A DNA stretch of 64,000 nt from Streptomyces venezuelae. Lineage in GTDB: Bacteria > Actinomycetota > Actinomycetes > Streptomycetales > Streptomycetaceae. The stretch covers positions 2,920,001 through 2,984,000 of the forward strand of contig NZ_CP029189.1 of NCBI RefSeq assembly GCF_008642275.1. The letters run 5' to 3'. Of this stretch, positions 34,738-43,748 are shown piece by piece. The first letter of the stretch is position 1. The number at the start of each line of letters is the position of its first letter. A program made the translations under genes and the position numbers. The notes below the pieces were generated by a model. That model saw only the letters and a list, made by a program, of their open reading frames with translations, searched no databases and was not told where the DNA came from.

Positions 34738-35895
34738 TTACGGCAGGTTGCGGGCCATGACGATCCGCTGGACCTGGTTGGTGCCCTCGTAGATCTGGGT
34801 GATCTTGGCGTCGCGCATCATGCGCTCCACCGGGTAGTCACGGGTGTAGCCGTAACCGCCGAGGAGCTGGACGGCGTCCGTGGTGACCTCCATGGCCACG
34901 TCGGAGGCGAAGCACTTGGCCGCGGCGCCGAAGAAGGTCAGGTCGCCGTCGACGCGCTCGGACTTCGCGGCGGCCGAGTAGGTCAGCTGGCGGGCGGCCT
35001 CGATCTTCATGGCCATGTCCGCGAGCATGAACTGCACGCCCTGGAAGTCGCCGATCGGCTTGCCGAACTGCTTGCGCTCCTGGACGTAGCCCTTGGCGTA
35101 GTCCAGGGCGCCCTGGGCGATGCCGAGCGCCTGGGCCGCGATGGTGATGCGGGTGTGGTCCAGGGTCTTCATCGCGGTGGCGAAGCCGGTGCCCTCGGCG
35201 CCGATCATGCGGTCGGCGGGGATCCGGACGTTGTCGAGGTAGACCTCGCGCGTCGGGGAGCCCTTGATGCCGAGCTTCTTCTCCGGGGCGCCGAAGGACA
35301 CGCCCTCGTCGCTCTTCTCCACGACGAAGGCGCTGATGCCCTTCGAGCGCATCGAAGGGTCGGTGACGGCCATGACCGTGTAGTACTCGGAGACACCGGC
35401 GTTGGTGATCCAGCGCTTGACGCCGTTGAGGACCCAGAAGTCCCCGTCGCGCACGGCGCGGGTCTTCATGCCGGCGGCGTCGGAGCCCGCGTCCGGCTCG
35501 GAGAGCGCGTACGAGAACATCGCGTCGCCCTTGGCCAGCGGGCCGAGGTACTTCGCCTTGAGCTCCTCGGAACCGGAGAGGATCACCGGGAGCGAGCCGA
35601 GCTTGTTCACGGCCGGGATCAGGGAGGAGGAGGCGCAGACACGGGCCACCTCCTCGATCACGATCACGGTGGCGAGGGCGTCGGCGCCCGCGCCGCCGTA
35701 GGTCTCGGGCACGTGGACGGCGTGCAGGTCGCTGGAGACCAGGGCGTCCAGGGCCTCCTGCGGGAAGCGGGATTCCTCGTCGACCGCGGCGGCGAACGGC
35801 AGGATCTTCGCCTCGGCGAGCGAGCGGACCGACTCGCGGAGCATGTCGTGCTCCTCGGCCGGGCGGTACAGGTCGAAGTCGGCAGAACCCGCCAA
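34738..35895 (-). CDS. Acyl-CoA dehydrogenase
   Basis: A 385-residue FAD-dependent dehydrogenase that introduces the alpha-beta double bond in acyl-CoA. Signatures are ALSEPDAGSDAAGMKTRA and, near the C-terminus, QLLGGYGYTRDYPVERMMRD followed by QIYEGTNQVQRIVMARNL. The catalytic Glu is the one in YEGTNQ. The length fits short/medium-chain types. The preferred start is an uncommon TTG at 35895, which keeps the conserved DFDLYRPAEEHDMLRESVR; GGGGAGTGAGAG lies just upstream. No ETF or ligase gene is adjacent. Confidence 0.95.
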   Translation of the reverse strand: MAGSADFDLYRPAEEHDMLRESVRSLAEAKILPFAAAVDEESRFPQEALDALVSSDLHAVHVPETYGGAGADALATVIVIEEVARVCASSSLIPAVNKLGSLPVILSGSEELKAKYLGPLAKGDAMFSYALSEPDAGSDAAGMKTRAVRDGDFWVLNGVKRWITNAGVSEYYTVMAVTDPSMRSKGISAFVVEKSDEGVSFGAPEKKLGIKGSPTREVYLDNVRIPADRMIGAEGTGFATAMKTLDHTRITIAAQALGIAQGALDYAKGYVQERKQFGKPIGDFQGVQFMLADMAMKIEAARQLTYSAAAKSERVDGDLTFFGAAAKCFASDVAMEVTTDAVQLLGGYGYTRDYPVERMMRDAKITQIYEGTNQVQRIVMARNLP

Positions 35896-36089
35896 GATCT
35901 CTCACTCCCCAGGGTGATGCGTGATGCTAACTACCGTTAAGTAACCCAAGCCTAGTGGTCCGGTCACGGATGGCGATATGGACGGACCACGTGAGATGGG
36001 TGACAGCGGTGGTCTCCTGGGGAACGTCCCCGCTGGTGGGCCCGACTATGCTCAGTGGCCGCAATCGGCCCCGCACCTCTGGAGCACCC
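35896..36089. promoter_or_regulatory. Divergent promoter region, acyl-CoA dehydrogenase / UDP-glucose dehydrogenase
   Basis: About 190 bases. A TAAC-TACC-GTTA inverted repeat (35928-35939) with an adjoining GTTAAGTAAC lies ~33 bases upstream of the dehydrogenase start. It could be an operator of a TetR-type lipid regulator, but the regulator is unknown. Confidence 0.3.
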
Positions 36090-37433
36090 ATGGCCCCCCT
36101 CAGGATCACTGTGATCGGCACCGGATACCTCGGTGCGACCCACGCCGCCGCGATGGCGGAGCTGGGCTTCGAGGTGCTGGGGCTGGACGTGGTGCCCGAG
36201 AAGATCGAGATGCTGGCCTCGGGCCGGGTCCCGATGTACGAGCCCGGGCTGGAGGACCTGCTGGCCAAGCACGTGGCCGGGCTGCCGGGATCGACCGGCC
36301 GGCTGCGCTTCACGACCTCCTGGGAGGAGGTCGGCGCCTTCGGCGACGTCCACTTCGTCTGCGTGAACACCCCGCAGAAGCACGGCGAGTACGCCTGTGA
36401 CATGTCCTACGTGGACTCCGCGATGGCCTCGCTGGCCCCGCACCTGACCCGGCCGGTCCTGGTGGTCGGCAAGTCCACCGTGCCGGTGGGCTCGGCGGCG
36501 CGGCTCGCCGTCAGGCTCGCGGAGCTGGCCCCGGCGGGCGCGGACGTGGAGCTCGCCTGGAACCCCGAGTTCCTGCGGGAGGGCTTCGCGGTGCAGGACA
36601 CCCTGCACCCCGACCGGATCGTGGTCGGCGTACAGGGGGAGCGCGCCGAGAAGCTGCTGCGCGAGGTGTACGAGACGCCGATGGCCGAGGGCTCGCCGCT
36701 GGTGGTCACGGACTACCCGACGGCGGAGCTGGTGAAGACGGCCGCGAACTCCTTCCTCGCGACGAAGATCTCCTTCATCAACGCGATGGCCGAGATCTGC
36801 GAGGCCGGCGGCGGCGACGTGGTGAAGCTGGCGGAGGCGATCGGCTACGACGAGCGCATCGGCGCGAAGTTCCTGCGCGCCGGCATCGGTTTCGGCGGCG
36901 GCTGCCTGCCCAAGGACATCCGGGCGTTCATGGCGCGCGCGGGCGAGCTGGGCGTGGACCAGGCGCTGACCTTCCTGCGCGAGGTGGACTCCATCAACAT
37001 GCGGCGCCGCGGGCACATGGTCGAACTGGCCCGGGAGGCCGTGGGCGGTTCGTTCCTCGGCAAGCGGGTCGCCGTGCTCGGAGCCACCTTCAAGCCGGAC
37101 TCGGACGACGTACGGGACTCCCCCGCGCTGAACGTGGCCGGGCAGATCCACCTCCAGGGCGGCCAGGTCACCGTCTACGACCCCAAGGGCATGGACAACG
37201 CCCGCCGCGTCTTCCCGACCCTCGGCTACGCGGACTCCGCGCAGGCGGCGGCGCGGGGCGCGGAGGTGGTCCTGCACCTCACCGAGTGGCGCGAGTTCCG
37301 TGACCTGGACCCGGCCGAGCTCGGCTCGGTCGTCACCGACCGGCTCATCCTGGACGGCCGCAACGCGCTCGACCCGGTGCGGTGGCGTGCCGCGGGCTGG
37401 ACGTACCGCGCGATGGGCCGCCCGCACGCGTAG
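36090..37433 (+). CDS. UDP-glucose/GDP-mannose dehydrogenase family protein (UDP-glucose 6-dehydrogenase)
   Basis: A 447-residue NAD-dependent sugar-nucleotide dehydrogenase. The N-terminal Rossmann fold is ITVIGTGYLGATHAAAMAEL. The central helix carries NPEFLREGFAVQD. The catalytic Cys lies in GIGFGGGCLPKDIRAF. The C-terminal binding domain has LGATFKPDSDDVRDSPAL. Most enzymes of this type make UDP-glucuronate; GDP-mannose as substrate cannot be excluded, given the GDP-mannose genes nearby. The ATG at 36090 has GGAG upstream; the frame open before it is not conserved-looking. Its product could feed a teichuronic-acid-like wall polymer handled by the LCP proteins. Confidence 0.94.
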   Translation: MAPLRITVIGTGYLGATHAAAMAELGFEVLGLDVVPEKIEMLASGRVPMYEPGLEDLLAKHVAGLPGSTGRLRFTTSWEEVGAFGDVHFVCVNTPQKHGEYACDMSYVDSAMASLAPHLTRPVLVVGKSTVPVGSAARLAVRLAELAPAGADVELAWNPEFLREGFAVQDTLHPDRIVVGVQGERAEKLLREVYETPMAEGSPLVVTDYPTAELVKTAANSFLATKISFINAMAEICEAGGGDVVKLAEAIGYDERIGAKFLRAGIGFGGGCLPKDIRAFMARAGELGVDQALTFLREVDSINMRRRGHMVELAREAVGGSFLGKRVAVLGATFKPDSDDVRDSPALNVAGQIHLQGGQVTVYDPKGMDNARRVFPTLGYADSAQAAARGAEVVLHLTEWREFRDLDPAELGSVVTDRLILDGRNALDPVRWRAAGWTYRAMGRPHA

Positions 37434-37479
37434 CCCTCCGGCCGGGCGGGGCTGCGGAGCCGGGTGCCGGTGCGGCGCC

Positions 37480-37502
37480 GCCCGGGGGCGCCGCCCCCGG
37501 GC
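37480..37502. terminator. Bidirectional terminator
   Basis: A perfect 10-bp stem, GCCCGGGGGC/GCCCCCGGGC, with a 3-base loop lies between convergent genes. Confidence 0.75.
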
Positions 37503-37506
37503 CCCC

Positions 37507-37563
37507 GCGCCTCGAACGCCGGCAGGGCCGGAGCGTGCGGCCCCAAACGCCGGCGGGGCCGGA
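37507..37563. repeat. Dispersed GC-rich intergenic repeat, copies 2 and 3
   Basis: CGCGCCTCGAACGCCGGC (37507 on) and a degenerate CCCCAAACGCCGGC unit (37541 on) belong to the family seen at 8217 and 52037. As in those places, a strong hairpin precedes them. Confidence 0.65.
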
Positions 37564-37565
37564 TA

Positions 37566-38633
37566 TCAGCGGCGGTGTTGGGCGGCGCGGGAGGTGAATT
37601 CCGCGTCGCGCAGGACACGCTGGGCGTTGCCCCAGGTCAGCAGGGCCACCTCGGACTCCGGCCAGCCGCGGTCCAGCAGCTCCGCGATCAGCCGCGGATA
37701 GCCCGAGGGGTCGGTCAGGCCCGTCGGGCGGGGGTGGCCCGGTCCGGTGCCGAAGGTGGCACCGAGTCCGACGCCGTGCGGGCCCGCGATCGCCCGTACG
37801 TGGTCCAGGTGGTCGGCCACCGCGTGCAGGGAGTCCCCGGTGCGCGCGGTGTCGAAGGTGACCATCGCCAGGCCGTTCGCCTCCCGGAGCGCGGCCAGGA
37901 CCTCGTCGGTCACGTTCCCCGGATGCGGGTTCAGCGAGGCCGCCGCCGTGTTCGAGATGATCACCGGAGCCTTGGAGGCCCCCGCGAGCCGGCAGGCGAC
38001 CGCCGGCGGGCAGCCCGTGAGGTCCAGCACGATCGCCAGCCGGTTCGCCTCGCGGACCACCTCGTGGCCGAAGGCCGTCAGCTCGTCCTGCGCCCAGGGC
38101 GCTCCCGCGGGCGCGAGGATCCGTACGCCCAGCGCGTGGAAGGCGCGCAGCGCGCCCAGGGAGTCGGTCAGCGTGCGGCCGGGCACCGGGCCCAGGAACG
38201 AGGCGATGCGGCCCCGGTTGCGGGCGTCCGCCAGGTCGTCGGCGCCGAGGGCCAGACAGAGGCTGTCGGGGTAGCGGCGCATCAGGGTCAGCGCCGTGTC
38301 GATCTGGTCCAGTGTCTCCGAGAGCACCCGGTCGCCGGGGGCGTTCTCGTGCCCTGGCGCCGCCGGGACGAGCAGCGACCAGAACTGGGCCCCCACTCCT
38401 CCGGCGCGCAGCCGCGGGATGTCGGTGTCCACACCCGTGTCCGAGGTCTCGATGTCGTGGTACGGACTCTGGTGCAGGGTCCGGACCAGGGTGTTGCACC
38501 CGTCGGCCACCGGATGGACGGCCAGCAGCGCGGCGGCCCGGTCGAGGGCGCCCGCCGCGACCCCCACCGCGGGTGCGGGGAGGTCCTCGGCTCCGATGCC
38601 CACGGAGTGGGGTTCGTCCTGCAGGTCGGCCAT
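37566..38633 (-). CDS. M19 dipeptidase-family protein, metal ligands missing
   Basis: A 355-residue relative of the adjacent membrane-dipeptidase homologue, sharing [17 protein letters not shown] and LLDRGWPESEVALLTWGNAQ. Every metal-binding motif is altered. The N-terminal HxD is C46-N47-T48 (VADGCNTL). The LVDLSH site is VLDLTG. The SHS region is ISNTAAAS. The GIGGDYDG loop is GLGATFGTG. The active copy next door has all of these. The frame is intact, so this looks like a retained pseudoenzyme rather than decay. The ATG at 38633 has GGAG eight bases upstream. It probably arose by tandem duplication. Confidence 0.88.
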   Translation of the reverse strand: MADLQDEPHSVGIGAEDLPAPAVGVAAGALDRAAALLAVHPVADGCNTLVRTLHQSPYHDIETSDTGVDTDIPRLRAGGVGAQFWSLLVPAAPGHENAPGDRVLSETLDQIDTALTLMRRYPDSLCLALGADDLADARNRGRIASFLGPVPGRTLTDSLGALRAFHALGVRILAPAGAPWAQDELTAFGHEVVREANRLAIVLDLTGCPPAVACRLAGASKAPVIISNTAAASLNPHPGNVTDEVLAALREANGLAMVTFDTARTGDSLHAVADHLDHVRAIAGPHGVGLGATFGTGPGHPRPTGLTDPSGYPRLIAELLDRGWPESEVALLTWGNAQRVLRDAEFTSRAAQHRR

Positions 38634-38774
38634 GGCGTTCGCTCCGGTCTCGGCGGCAGCAGGGAGAGATGCTGCCACCGTGACACGCGGGAGCGCCGGG
38701 CCGCCCGGCGGACGCAGCGTTCGAGTGACCCGCAGGTCACACCCGTTCGCCGCGCCCGCCGGGCACCGCGTCCG

Positions 38775-39956
38775 CTACCGGATCACCGCGTTCGACGGGC
38801 CCCTGGACGCCGACAGGTCGCGGGCGACCGCCTCCGCGTCGCGCAGCGCGCGTACCGCGTTGCTCCAGGTCAGCTTCGCCAGGTCGGCCTTGGACCAGCC
38901 GCGCGCGAGCAGCTCGGCGACGAGGTTCGGGTAGCCCGCCACGTCGTCCAGGCCGGACGGGGTGAAGGCCGTGCCGTCGTAGTCCCCGCCGATGCCGATG
39001 TGGTCGACGCCGGCCACCTCGCGCATGTGGTCGAGGTGGTCGGCCACCGTCGCGGCCGTGGCCACCGGCCGCGGGCGGTCCGCCTCGAACGCCCGGTGCA
39101 GGGCCATCGCCTCGGGGGTGGTGTCGAGGTGGTGGAAGCCGTGCGCCCGCAGGTTCTCGTCCGCGGCCAGGGTCCATTCCACCGCCGCCGGCAGGATGAA
39201 CTTCGGGACGAAGGTGGCCATCGCCACCCCGCCGTTGGCCGGCAGCGTGGCCAGTACGTCGTCGGGGACGTTGCGCGGGTGGTCGCAGACCGCGCGCGCC
39301 GAGGAGTGCGAGAAGACCACCGGAGCGGCCGACACCTCGATCGCGTCGCGCATCGTCGTCGCCGCGACGTGCGAGAGGTCCACCAGCATGCCGACGCGGT
39401 TCATCTCGCGGACGACCTCGCGGCCGAAGTCGGTCAGACCGCCGTGCCGGGGCTCGTCGGTCGCCGAGTCCGCCCAGTCGATGGTGTCGTTGTGCGTGAG
39501 CGTCATGTACCGCACGCCCAGCTGGTGCAGGGCGCGCAGGGTGGCGAGCGAGTTGTTGATGGAGTGGCCGCCCTCGGCGCCCATCAGCGAGGCGATCCGG
39601 CCGGTGGCGCGGGCCTGCTCCATGTCGTCCGCCGTCAGCGCCCGCACGAGGTCGGCGGGGTAGCGGTCGATCAGCTGGGCGACGGCGTCGATCTGCTCCA
39701 GGGTGGCGCTGACCGCCTCGTCGCCCGCGAAGTCGGAGCGCACGTACACGGACCAGAACTGGGCCCCGACACCCCCGGCGCGCAGCCGGGGGATGTCGGT
39801 GTGCAGGTGGGCGGACTGGTCGCCCGCGATGTCCCGCTGCGCCAGGTCGTAGCGCACCTGCTGGCGCAGCGCCCAGGGAAGGTCGTTGTGGCCGTCCACG
39901 ACGGGGTGCTCGGCCAACAGCTCGCGCGCCTCGTCCAGGCGCTGCGCCGCGCTCAC
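38775..39956 (-). CDS. M19 membrane dipeptidase-family peptidase
   Basis: A 393-residue zinc dipeptidase-family protein. Motifs are [12 protein letters not shown] (H23-x-D25), [47 protein letters not shown] and [15 protein letters not shown], which supply the binuclear metal site. It would hydrolyse L,D- or D-containing dipeptides. It lacks a signal peptide. The GTG at 39956 overlaps the purE stop (GTGA), so it is coupled to purE-purK in one operon. Whether it serves purine metabolism or is only co-transcribed is unknown. Confidence 0.93.
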   Translation of the reverse strand: MSAAQRLDEARELLAEHPVVDGHNDLPWALRQQVRYDLAQRDIAGDQSAHLHTDIPRLRAGGVGAQFWSVYVRSDFAGDEAVSATLEQIDAVAQLIDRYPADLVRALTADDMEQARATGRIASLMGAEGGHSINNSLATLRALHQLGVRYMTLTHNDTIDWADSATDEPRHGGLTDFGREVVREMNRVGMLVDLSHVAATTMRDAIEVSAAPVVFSHSSARAVCDHPRNVPDDVLATLPANGGVAMATFVPKFILPAAVEWTLAADENLRAHGFHHLDTTPEAMALHRAFEADRPRPVATAATVADHLDHMREVAGVDHIGIGGDYDGTAFTPSGLDDVAGYPNLVAELLARGWSKADLAKLTWSNAVRALRDAEAVARDLSASRGPSNAVIR

Positions 39957-40489
39957 TTGCCGAACCCGAAGGACTCCGCGTTCGCGACCTTCGTCCGCAG
40001 CCGCTTGCCCTTCTCGGTGGCCTGGTCGTTCAGCTCCTGCTGGAAGTCGCGCATCCGGGCCAGCAGCTCGGTGTCGTGCGCGGCCAGCATCCGTACGGCC
40101 AGCAGGCCCGCGTTGCGCGCCCCGGCGACCGAGACGGTGGCGACGGGAACCCCGGCGGGCATCTGGACGATCGACAGCAGCGAGTCCATGCCGTCGAGGT
40201 ACTTCAGCGGCACGGGCACGCCGATGACCGGCAGCGGGGTGACCGAGGCGAGCATGCCGGGCAGGTGGGCGGCTCCGCCCGCGCCCGCGATGATCGCCTT
40301 CAGCCCGCGGTCGGCGGCCCGCTCCCCGTACTCGACCATCTCGCGCGGCATCCGGTGGGCGGAGACGACGTCGACCTCGTAGGGGATCTCGAACTCGTCC
40401 AGGGCCTGGGCGGCCGCCTCCATGACGGGCCAGTCCGAGTCGGAGCCCATGACGATGCCGATGACGGGGCCTGCGGAGGTGGTGCTCAT
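39953..40489 (-). CDS. purE: N5-carboxyaminoimidazole ribonucleotide mutase
   Basis: A 178-residue class I PurE that converts N5-CAIR to CAIR in de novo purine synthesis. The active-site loops are [27 protein letters not shown] and [20 protein letters not shown]. The ATG at 40489 overlaps the purK stop (ATGA), the usual purK-purE coupling. The C-terminus carries a short charged tail ([20 protein letters not shown]). Quaternary structure in the family is an octamer. Confidence 0.97.
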   Translation of the reverse strand: MSTTSAGPVIGIVMGSDSDWPVMEAAAQALDEFEIPYEVDVVSAHRMPREMVEYGERAADRGLKAIIAGAGGAAHLPGMLASVTPLPVIGVPVPLKYLDGMDSLLSIVQMPAGVPVATVSVAGARNAGLLAVRMLAAHDTELLARMRDFQQELNDQATEKGKRLRTKVANAESFGFGK

Positions 40490-41625
40490 GCGGTGATCGT
40501 TCCCCTGAGGTAGCCGGCTGCGTGGCGTGCGCGTTCCAGCACATCGTCCAGGTCGTCGCCGTAGGTGTTGACGTGGCCGACCTTGCGGCCGTGTTTCACG
40601 TCCTTGCCGTACATGTGGATCTTCAGCTGGGGGTCGTGCGCCATGCAGTGCAGGTACGCGGCGTACATGTCGGGGTAGTCCCCGCCCAGCACGTTCGCCA
40701 TGACCGTCCACTTGGCGCGGGGGCGCGGGTCGCCCAGCGGGAGGTCCAGGACCGCCCGTACGTGGTTGGCGAACTGGGAGGTGACGGCGCCGTCCTGGGT
40801 CCAGTGGCCGCTGTTGTGCGGGCGCATCGCCAGCTCGTTGACCAGGATCCGGCCGTCGGTGGTCTCGAACAGCTCCACGGCCAGGTGGCCGGTCACGTCG
40901 AGTTCCTTGGCGATGCGCAGGGCGAGGGCCTGGGCCTCGCCCGCGAGGGCCTCCGAGAGGTTCGGGGCCGGGGCGATCACCGTGTCGCAGACGCCGTCCA
41001 CCTGACGGGACTCGACGACGGGGTAGGCGACCGCCTGGCCGTGCGGGGAGCGGACGATGTTCGCCGCGAGCTCGCGGACGAAATCGACCTTCTCCTCCGC
41101 GAGGACCGGGACGCCCGCCCTGAAGGGGGCCGCCGCGTCCTCGGGGGTGCGGACGAACCACACCCCCTTGCCGTCGTACCCGCCCCGTACGGTCTTGAGG
41201 ATGACGGGGAACCCGCCCACCTCTTCCGCGAAGGCGGCCACGTCGTCCGGATCGCTCACGATCCGGTGCCGGGGGCTGGGCGCGCCGATCTCGTCGAGCT
41301 TGGCGCGCATCACCCCCTTGTCCTGGGCGTGTACCAAAGCGTCGGGCCCCGGGCGGACGGGGATGCCGTCCGCTTCCAGGGCCCGCAGGTGCTCCATGGG
41401 TACGTGCTCGTGGTCGAAGGTGATCACGTCACAGCCGTGCGCGAAGGCACGCAACGTCTCCAGGTCGCGATAGTCGCCGATGACGACATCGCTCACGACC
41501 TGGGCCGCAGAGTCCTGCGGGCTGTCACTGAGGAGCTTGAATCTGATGCCGAGGGGGATGCCCGCCTCGTGGGTCATACGGGCGAGCTGGCCGCCGCCGA
41601 CCATACCGACTACGGGGAACGTCAC
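40486..41625 (-). CDS. purK: N5-carboxyaminoimidazole ribonucleotide synthase
   Basis: A 379-residue ATP-grasp enzyme making N5-CAIR from AIR, bicarbonate and ATP; it hands product to PurE. Visible parts are [19 protein letters not shown] (AIR-binding Rossmann-like start), [18 protein letters not shown] (ATP-grasp loop) and [20 protein letters not shown] (metal/ATP site). The GTG at 41625 begins [14 protein letters not shown] abuts this codon directly, which is closer than usual, so either spacing is unusual or initiation is weak. No better upstream start keeps a sensible N-terminus. Confidence 0.95.
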   Translation of the reverse strand: MTFPVVGMVGGGQLARMTHEAGIPLGIRFKLLSDSPQDSAAQVVSDVVIGDYRDLETLRAFAHGCDVITFDHEHVPMEHLRALEADGIPVRPGPDALVHAQDKGVMRAKLDEIGAPSPRHRIVSDPDDVAAFAEEVGGFPVILKTVRGGYDGKGVWFVRTPEDAAAPFRAGVPVLAEEKVDFVRELAANIVRSPHGQAVAYPVVESRQVDGVCDTVIAPAPNLSEALAGEAQALALRIAKELDVTGHLAVELFETTDGRILVNELAMRPHNSGHWTQDGAVTSQFANHVRAVLDLPLGDPRPRAKWTVMANVLGGDYPDMYAAYLHCMAHDPQLKIHMYGKDVKHGRKVGHVNTYGDDLDDVLERARHAAGYLRGTITA

Positions 41626-41788
41626 TCCTCCAGGGTATCCGCCGGTATTCCGCCATCCGGACGTGACCCTGGCCCGATCTGCCCGTGTGCCGTGCGTCGC
41701 AGGGTGCGGGAAGGCACAGACGGAGCGCAGGGGGGACACTTAGCATGGGTGGGTTGACGGAGAACACCGGACGCCCCGTAAGCGGGCG

Positions 41789-42349
41789 GTGACCGACAGG
41801 ACTGACCTACTGATGAGCACGCCTGGCGGATCTTTCGTCGAACGCGTACGCGGCCTCGTACGGGAAGTGGCCAAGTTCGGCGCGGTCGGCGGCCTCGGCG
41901 TGCTGGTCAACCTGGGTGTCTTCAACCTGATCCGCAACACCACCGACCTGCAGGTGGTGCGCGCGAGCGTGATAGCCACCGTCGTGGCCATCGCCACGAA
42001 CTACGTCGGCTTCCGCTACTTCACCTACCGGGACCGGGCCAAGAGCGGCCGCACCCGCGAGCTCGTCCTGTTCGCCGTGTTCAGCGGCGTCGGCCTGGTC
42101 ATCGAGAGCGGTGTGCTCTACACCGCCACCTACGGGTTCGGCTGGGACGGCCCCATGGCCAGCAACGTGTTCAAGTTCATCGGCATCGGGACCGCCACGG
42201 TGTTCCGCTTCTGGTCGTACCGGACCTGGGTCTTCAAGGCCCTGCCCGCCCCCGCCGAGCCGACCGAGCCGATGCCGGACCCGGCGCCCGTGCCGAAGCC
42301 GGACCGCAGGCCGCAGCCGCTGCCCGAGCCGGAGCCCGCGAACAACTAG
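41789..42349 (+). CDS. GtrA family membrane protein
   Basis: A 186-residue protein with four predicted helices (~30-50, 58-78, 92-112, 122-142) in the GtrA pattern: KFGAVGGLGVLVNLGVF, VVAIATNYVGFRYFTY and FKFIGIGTATVFRFWSYRTW. The last resembles the family's conserved Asn/Phe-Arg-W end. GtrA proteins are proposed flippases for undecaprenyl-linked sugars. The C-terminal ~40 residues are Pro/Glu-rich. The start is the GTG at 41789 or the ATG at 41813; neither has a strong ribosome site. It is divergent from purK, and polymer assembly is a plausible role given the neighbourhood. Confidence 0.9.
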   Translation: MTDRTDLLMSTPGGSFVERVRGLVREVAKFGAVGGLGVLVNLGVFNLIRNTTDLQVVRASVIATVVAIATNYVGFRYFTYRDRAKSGRTRELVLFAVFSGVGLVIESGVLYTATYGFGWDGPMASNVFKFIGIGTATVFRFWSYRTWVFKALPAPAEPTEPMPDPAPVPKPDRRPQPLPEPEPANN

Positions 42350-42360
42350 GCCGTGACGGC

Positions 42361-42394
42361 CTTTGCGGACGCGCCCTAGGGGGTGTCCGCAAAG
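42361..42394. terminator. Hairpin between GtrA and sensor kinase
   Basis: CTTTGCGGAC (42361-42370) pairs with GTCCGCAAAG (42385-42394) between convergent genes. It is part of a three-copy repeat arrangement. Confidence 0.7.
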
Positions 42395-42448
42395 TAGTGC
42401 CGACCGCCCGAATCGCGGGGCAGGCGGTACTTTGCGGACGCGCCCTAG
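42361..42448. repeat. Three copies of a TTTGCGGAC element
   Basis: CTTTGCGGACGCGCCCTAG is present at 42361-42379 and 42430-42448, with an inverted GTCCGCAAAG core at 42385-42394. The middle copy can pair with either flank, giving two alternative hairpins: a 10-bp one, or a 12-bp one across 42385-42440. The last copy contains the stop codon of the sensor kinase. Confidence 0.75.
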
Positions 42449-43710
42449 CGCACGGTGGTCTGCGGTTCGGCCCGCTCCGGCGCCGTGCGGCTGAGGAACA
42501 GCGCGAACACCGGCGGCTGCGTCTGGAGCAGCTCCAGGCGTCCGCCGTCCGCCTCCGCGAGGTCCCGGGCCACCGCGAGGCCGATCCCGGTGGAGTTGCG
42601 GCCGCTGATGGCCCGCTCGAAGATCCGGTTGCCGAGGTCCGGCGGGACGCCCGGTCCCTCGTCCGTGACCTCCAGCACCGCCTGGTTGCCGATCACCCGG
42701 GTGCGCAGCGCGACCGTGCCGCCGCCGTGCATGAGGGCGTTCTCCACCAGGGTGGCCAGCACCTGCGAGACCGCGCCCGGGGTGCCGACGGCCCGTACGC
42801 CCTGCCGTCCGGAGCGGACGATGGCCCGGCCCGCGCTGCGGTAGGCCGGCCGCCACTCCTCGACCTGCTGCTTGACGACCTCGTCCAGGTCGAAGGGGAC
42901 CGCGGAGCCCGTACGGGGGTCCCGCGAGTTGGTGAGCAGCCGCTGCACCACGTCCGTGAGCCGCTCCACCTGGGTCAGGGCGATCGTCGCCTCCTCCCGG
43001 ACGGTCGCCAGGTCGTCGGTGACCGTGATCTCCTCCAACCGCATGGAGAGCGCGGTGAGCGGGGTGCGCAGCTGGTGGGAGGCGTCCGCGGCCAGGCGCC
43101 GCTCGGCCGTCAGCATCCGGCCGATCCGCTCGGCGCTGGAGTCCAGCACGTCCGCGACCCGGTCCAGCTCGGGGACCCCGTACCGCTTGTGCCGGGGCCT
43201 CGGGTCGCCGGATCCGAGCCGCTCCGCCGTCTCGGCCAGGTCGGTGAGCGGGGAGGCCAGCCGGTTCGCCTGCCGTACGGCGAGCAGGACGGCCGCCACG
43301 ACGGCCAGCAGGGCGACCGCGCCGACCACCGCGAGGGTCCGTCCGACCTCGCGGGTCACGGTGGAGCGGGACTCCTCGACGATCACGACCTCGCCCTGCT
43401 CCCCGCGGGCGGTGCCGCGGATCACGCTGTCGGGGATCGGGCTGCCCACGTCCACGGCCGGCTGGCCGGGGACGGTGATCCGCGCGTGGTGGCCGGCGTC
43501 GAGCTGCTCGCCGAGGGCCACGGGGTCGATCGGCTTCTTCTCCAGGACGTTCGCCTCGACGATGCCCACGAGCCGCAGCGCCTCGGACTCGATGCGGTCC
43601 TGGGCGCTGCTGGTGATGGTCCGGGTCTCCACGATGACGAGGGAGACCCCGAAGACGGCGATCACGACGAGCACCACGGCGAGCGTGGAGTTGATGAGGC
43701 GGCGGCGCAT
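42445..43710 (-). CDS. Two-component sensor histidine kinase
   Basis: A 421-residue membrane kinase. There is one N-terminal helix (~8-28), an extracytoplasmic sensor region (~30-155), a second helix (~158-180) and a HAMP-like linker (ASPLTDLAETAERL). The phospho-acceptor is in ADASHQLRTPLTALSM. Catalytic boxes are LVENALMHGG (N), VTDEGPGVPPDLG (G1) and STGIGLAVARDLAEADGG (G2). The signal is unknown. It lies 38 bases after its partner response regulator and is read in the same direction. Its stop lies inside a repeat shared with the GtrA terminator. Confidence 0.95.
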   Translation of the reverse strand: MRRRLINSTLAVVLVVIAVFGVSLVIVETRTITSSAQDRIESEALRLVGIVEANVLEKKPIDPVALGEQLDAGHHARITVPGQPAVDVGSPIPDSVIRGTARGEQGEVVIVEESRSTVTREVGRTLAVVGAVALLAVVAAVLLAVRQANRLASPLTDLAETAERLGSGDPRPRHKRYGVPELDRVADVLDSSAERIGRMLTAERRLAADASHQLRTPLTALSMRLEEITVTDDLATVREEATIALTQVERLTDVVQRLLTNSRDPRTGSAVPFDLDEVVKQQVEEWRPAYRSAGRAIVRSGRQGVRAVGTPGAVSQVLATLVENALMHGGGTVALRTRVIGNQAVLEVTDEGPGVPPDLGNRIFERAISGRNSTGIGLAVARDLAEADGGRLELLQTQPPVFALFLSRTAPERAEPQTTVR

Positions 43711-43748
43711 GCCCTAGAGCATGCCCCAGGTGGGGCCGCGGGAGGCGG

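Noticed and set aside
37566..38633. Second M19 dipeptidase as a frameshifted pseudogene
   Set aside because: The frame is intact over the full family length with a good ribosome site. Only catalytic residues differ, which fits a pseudoenzyme.
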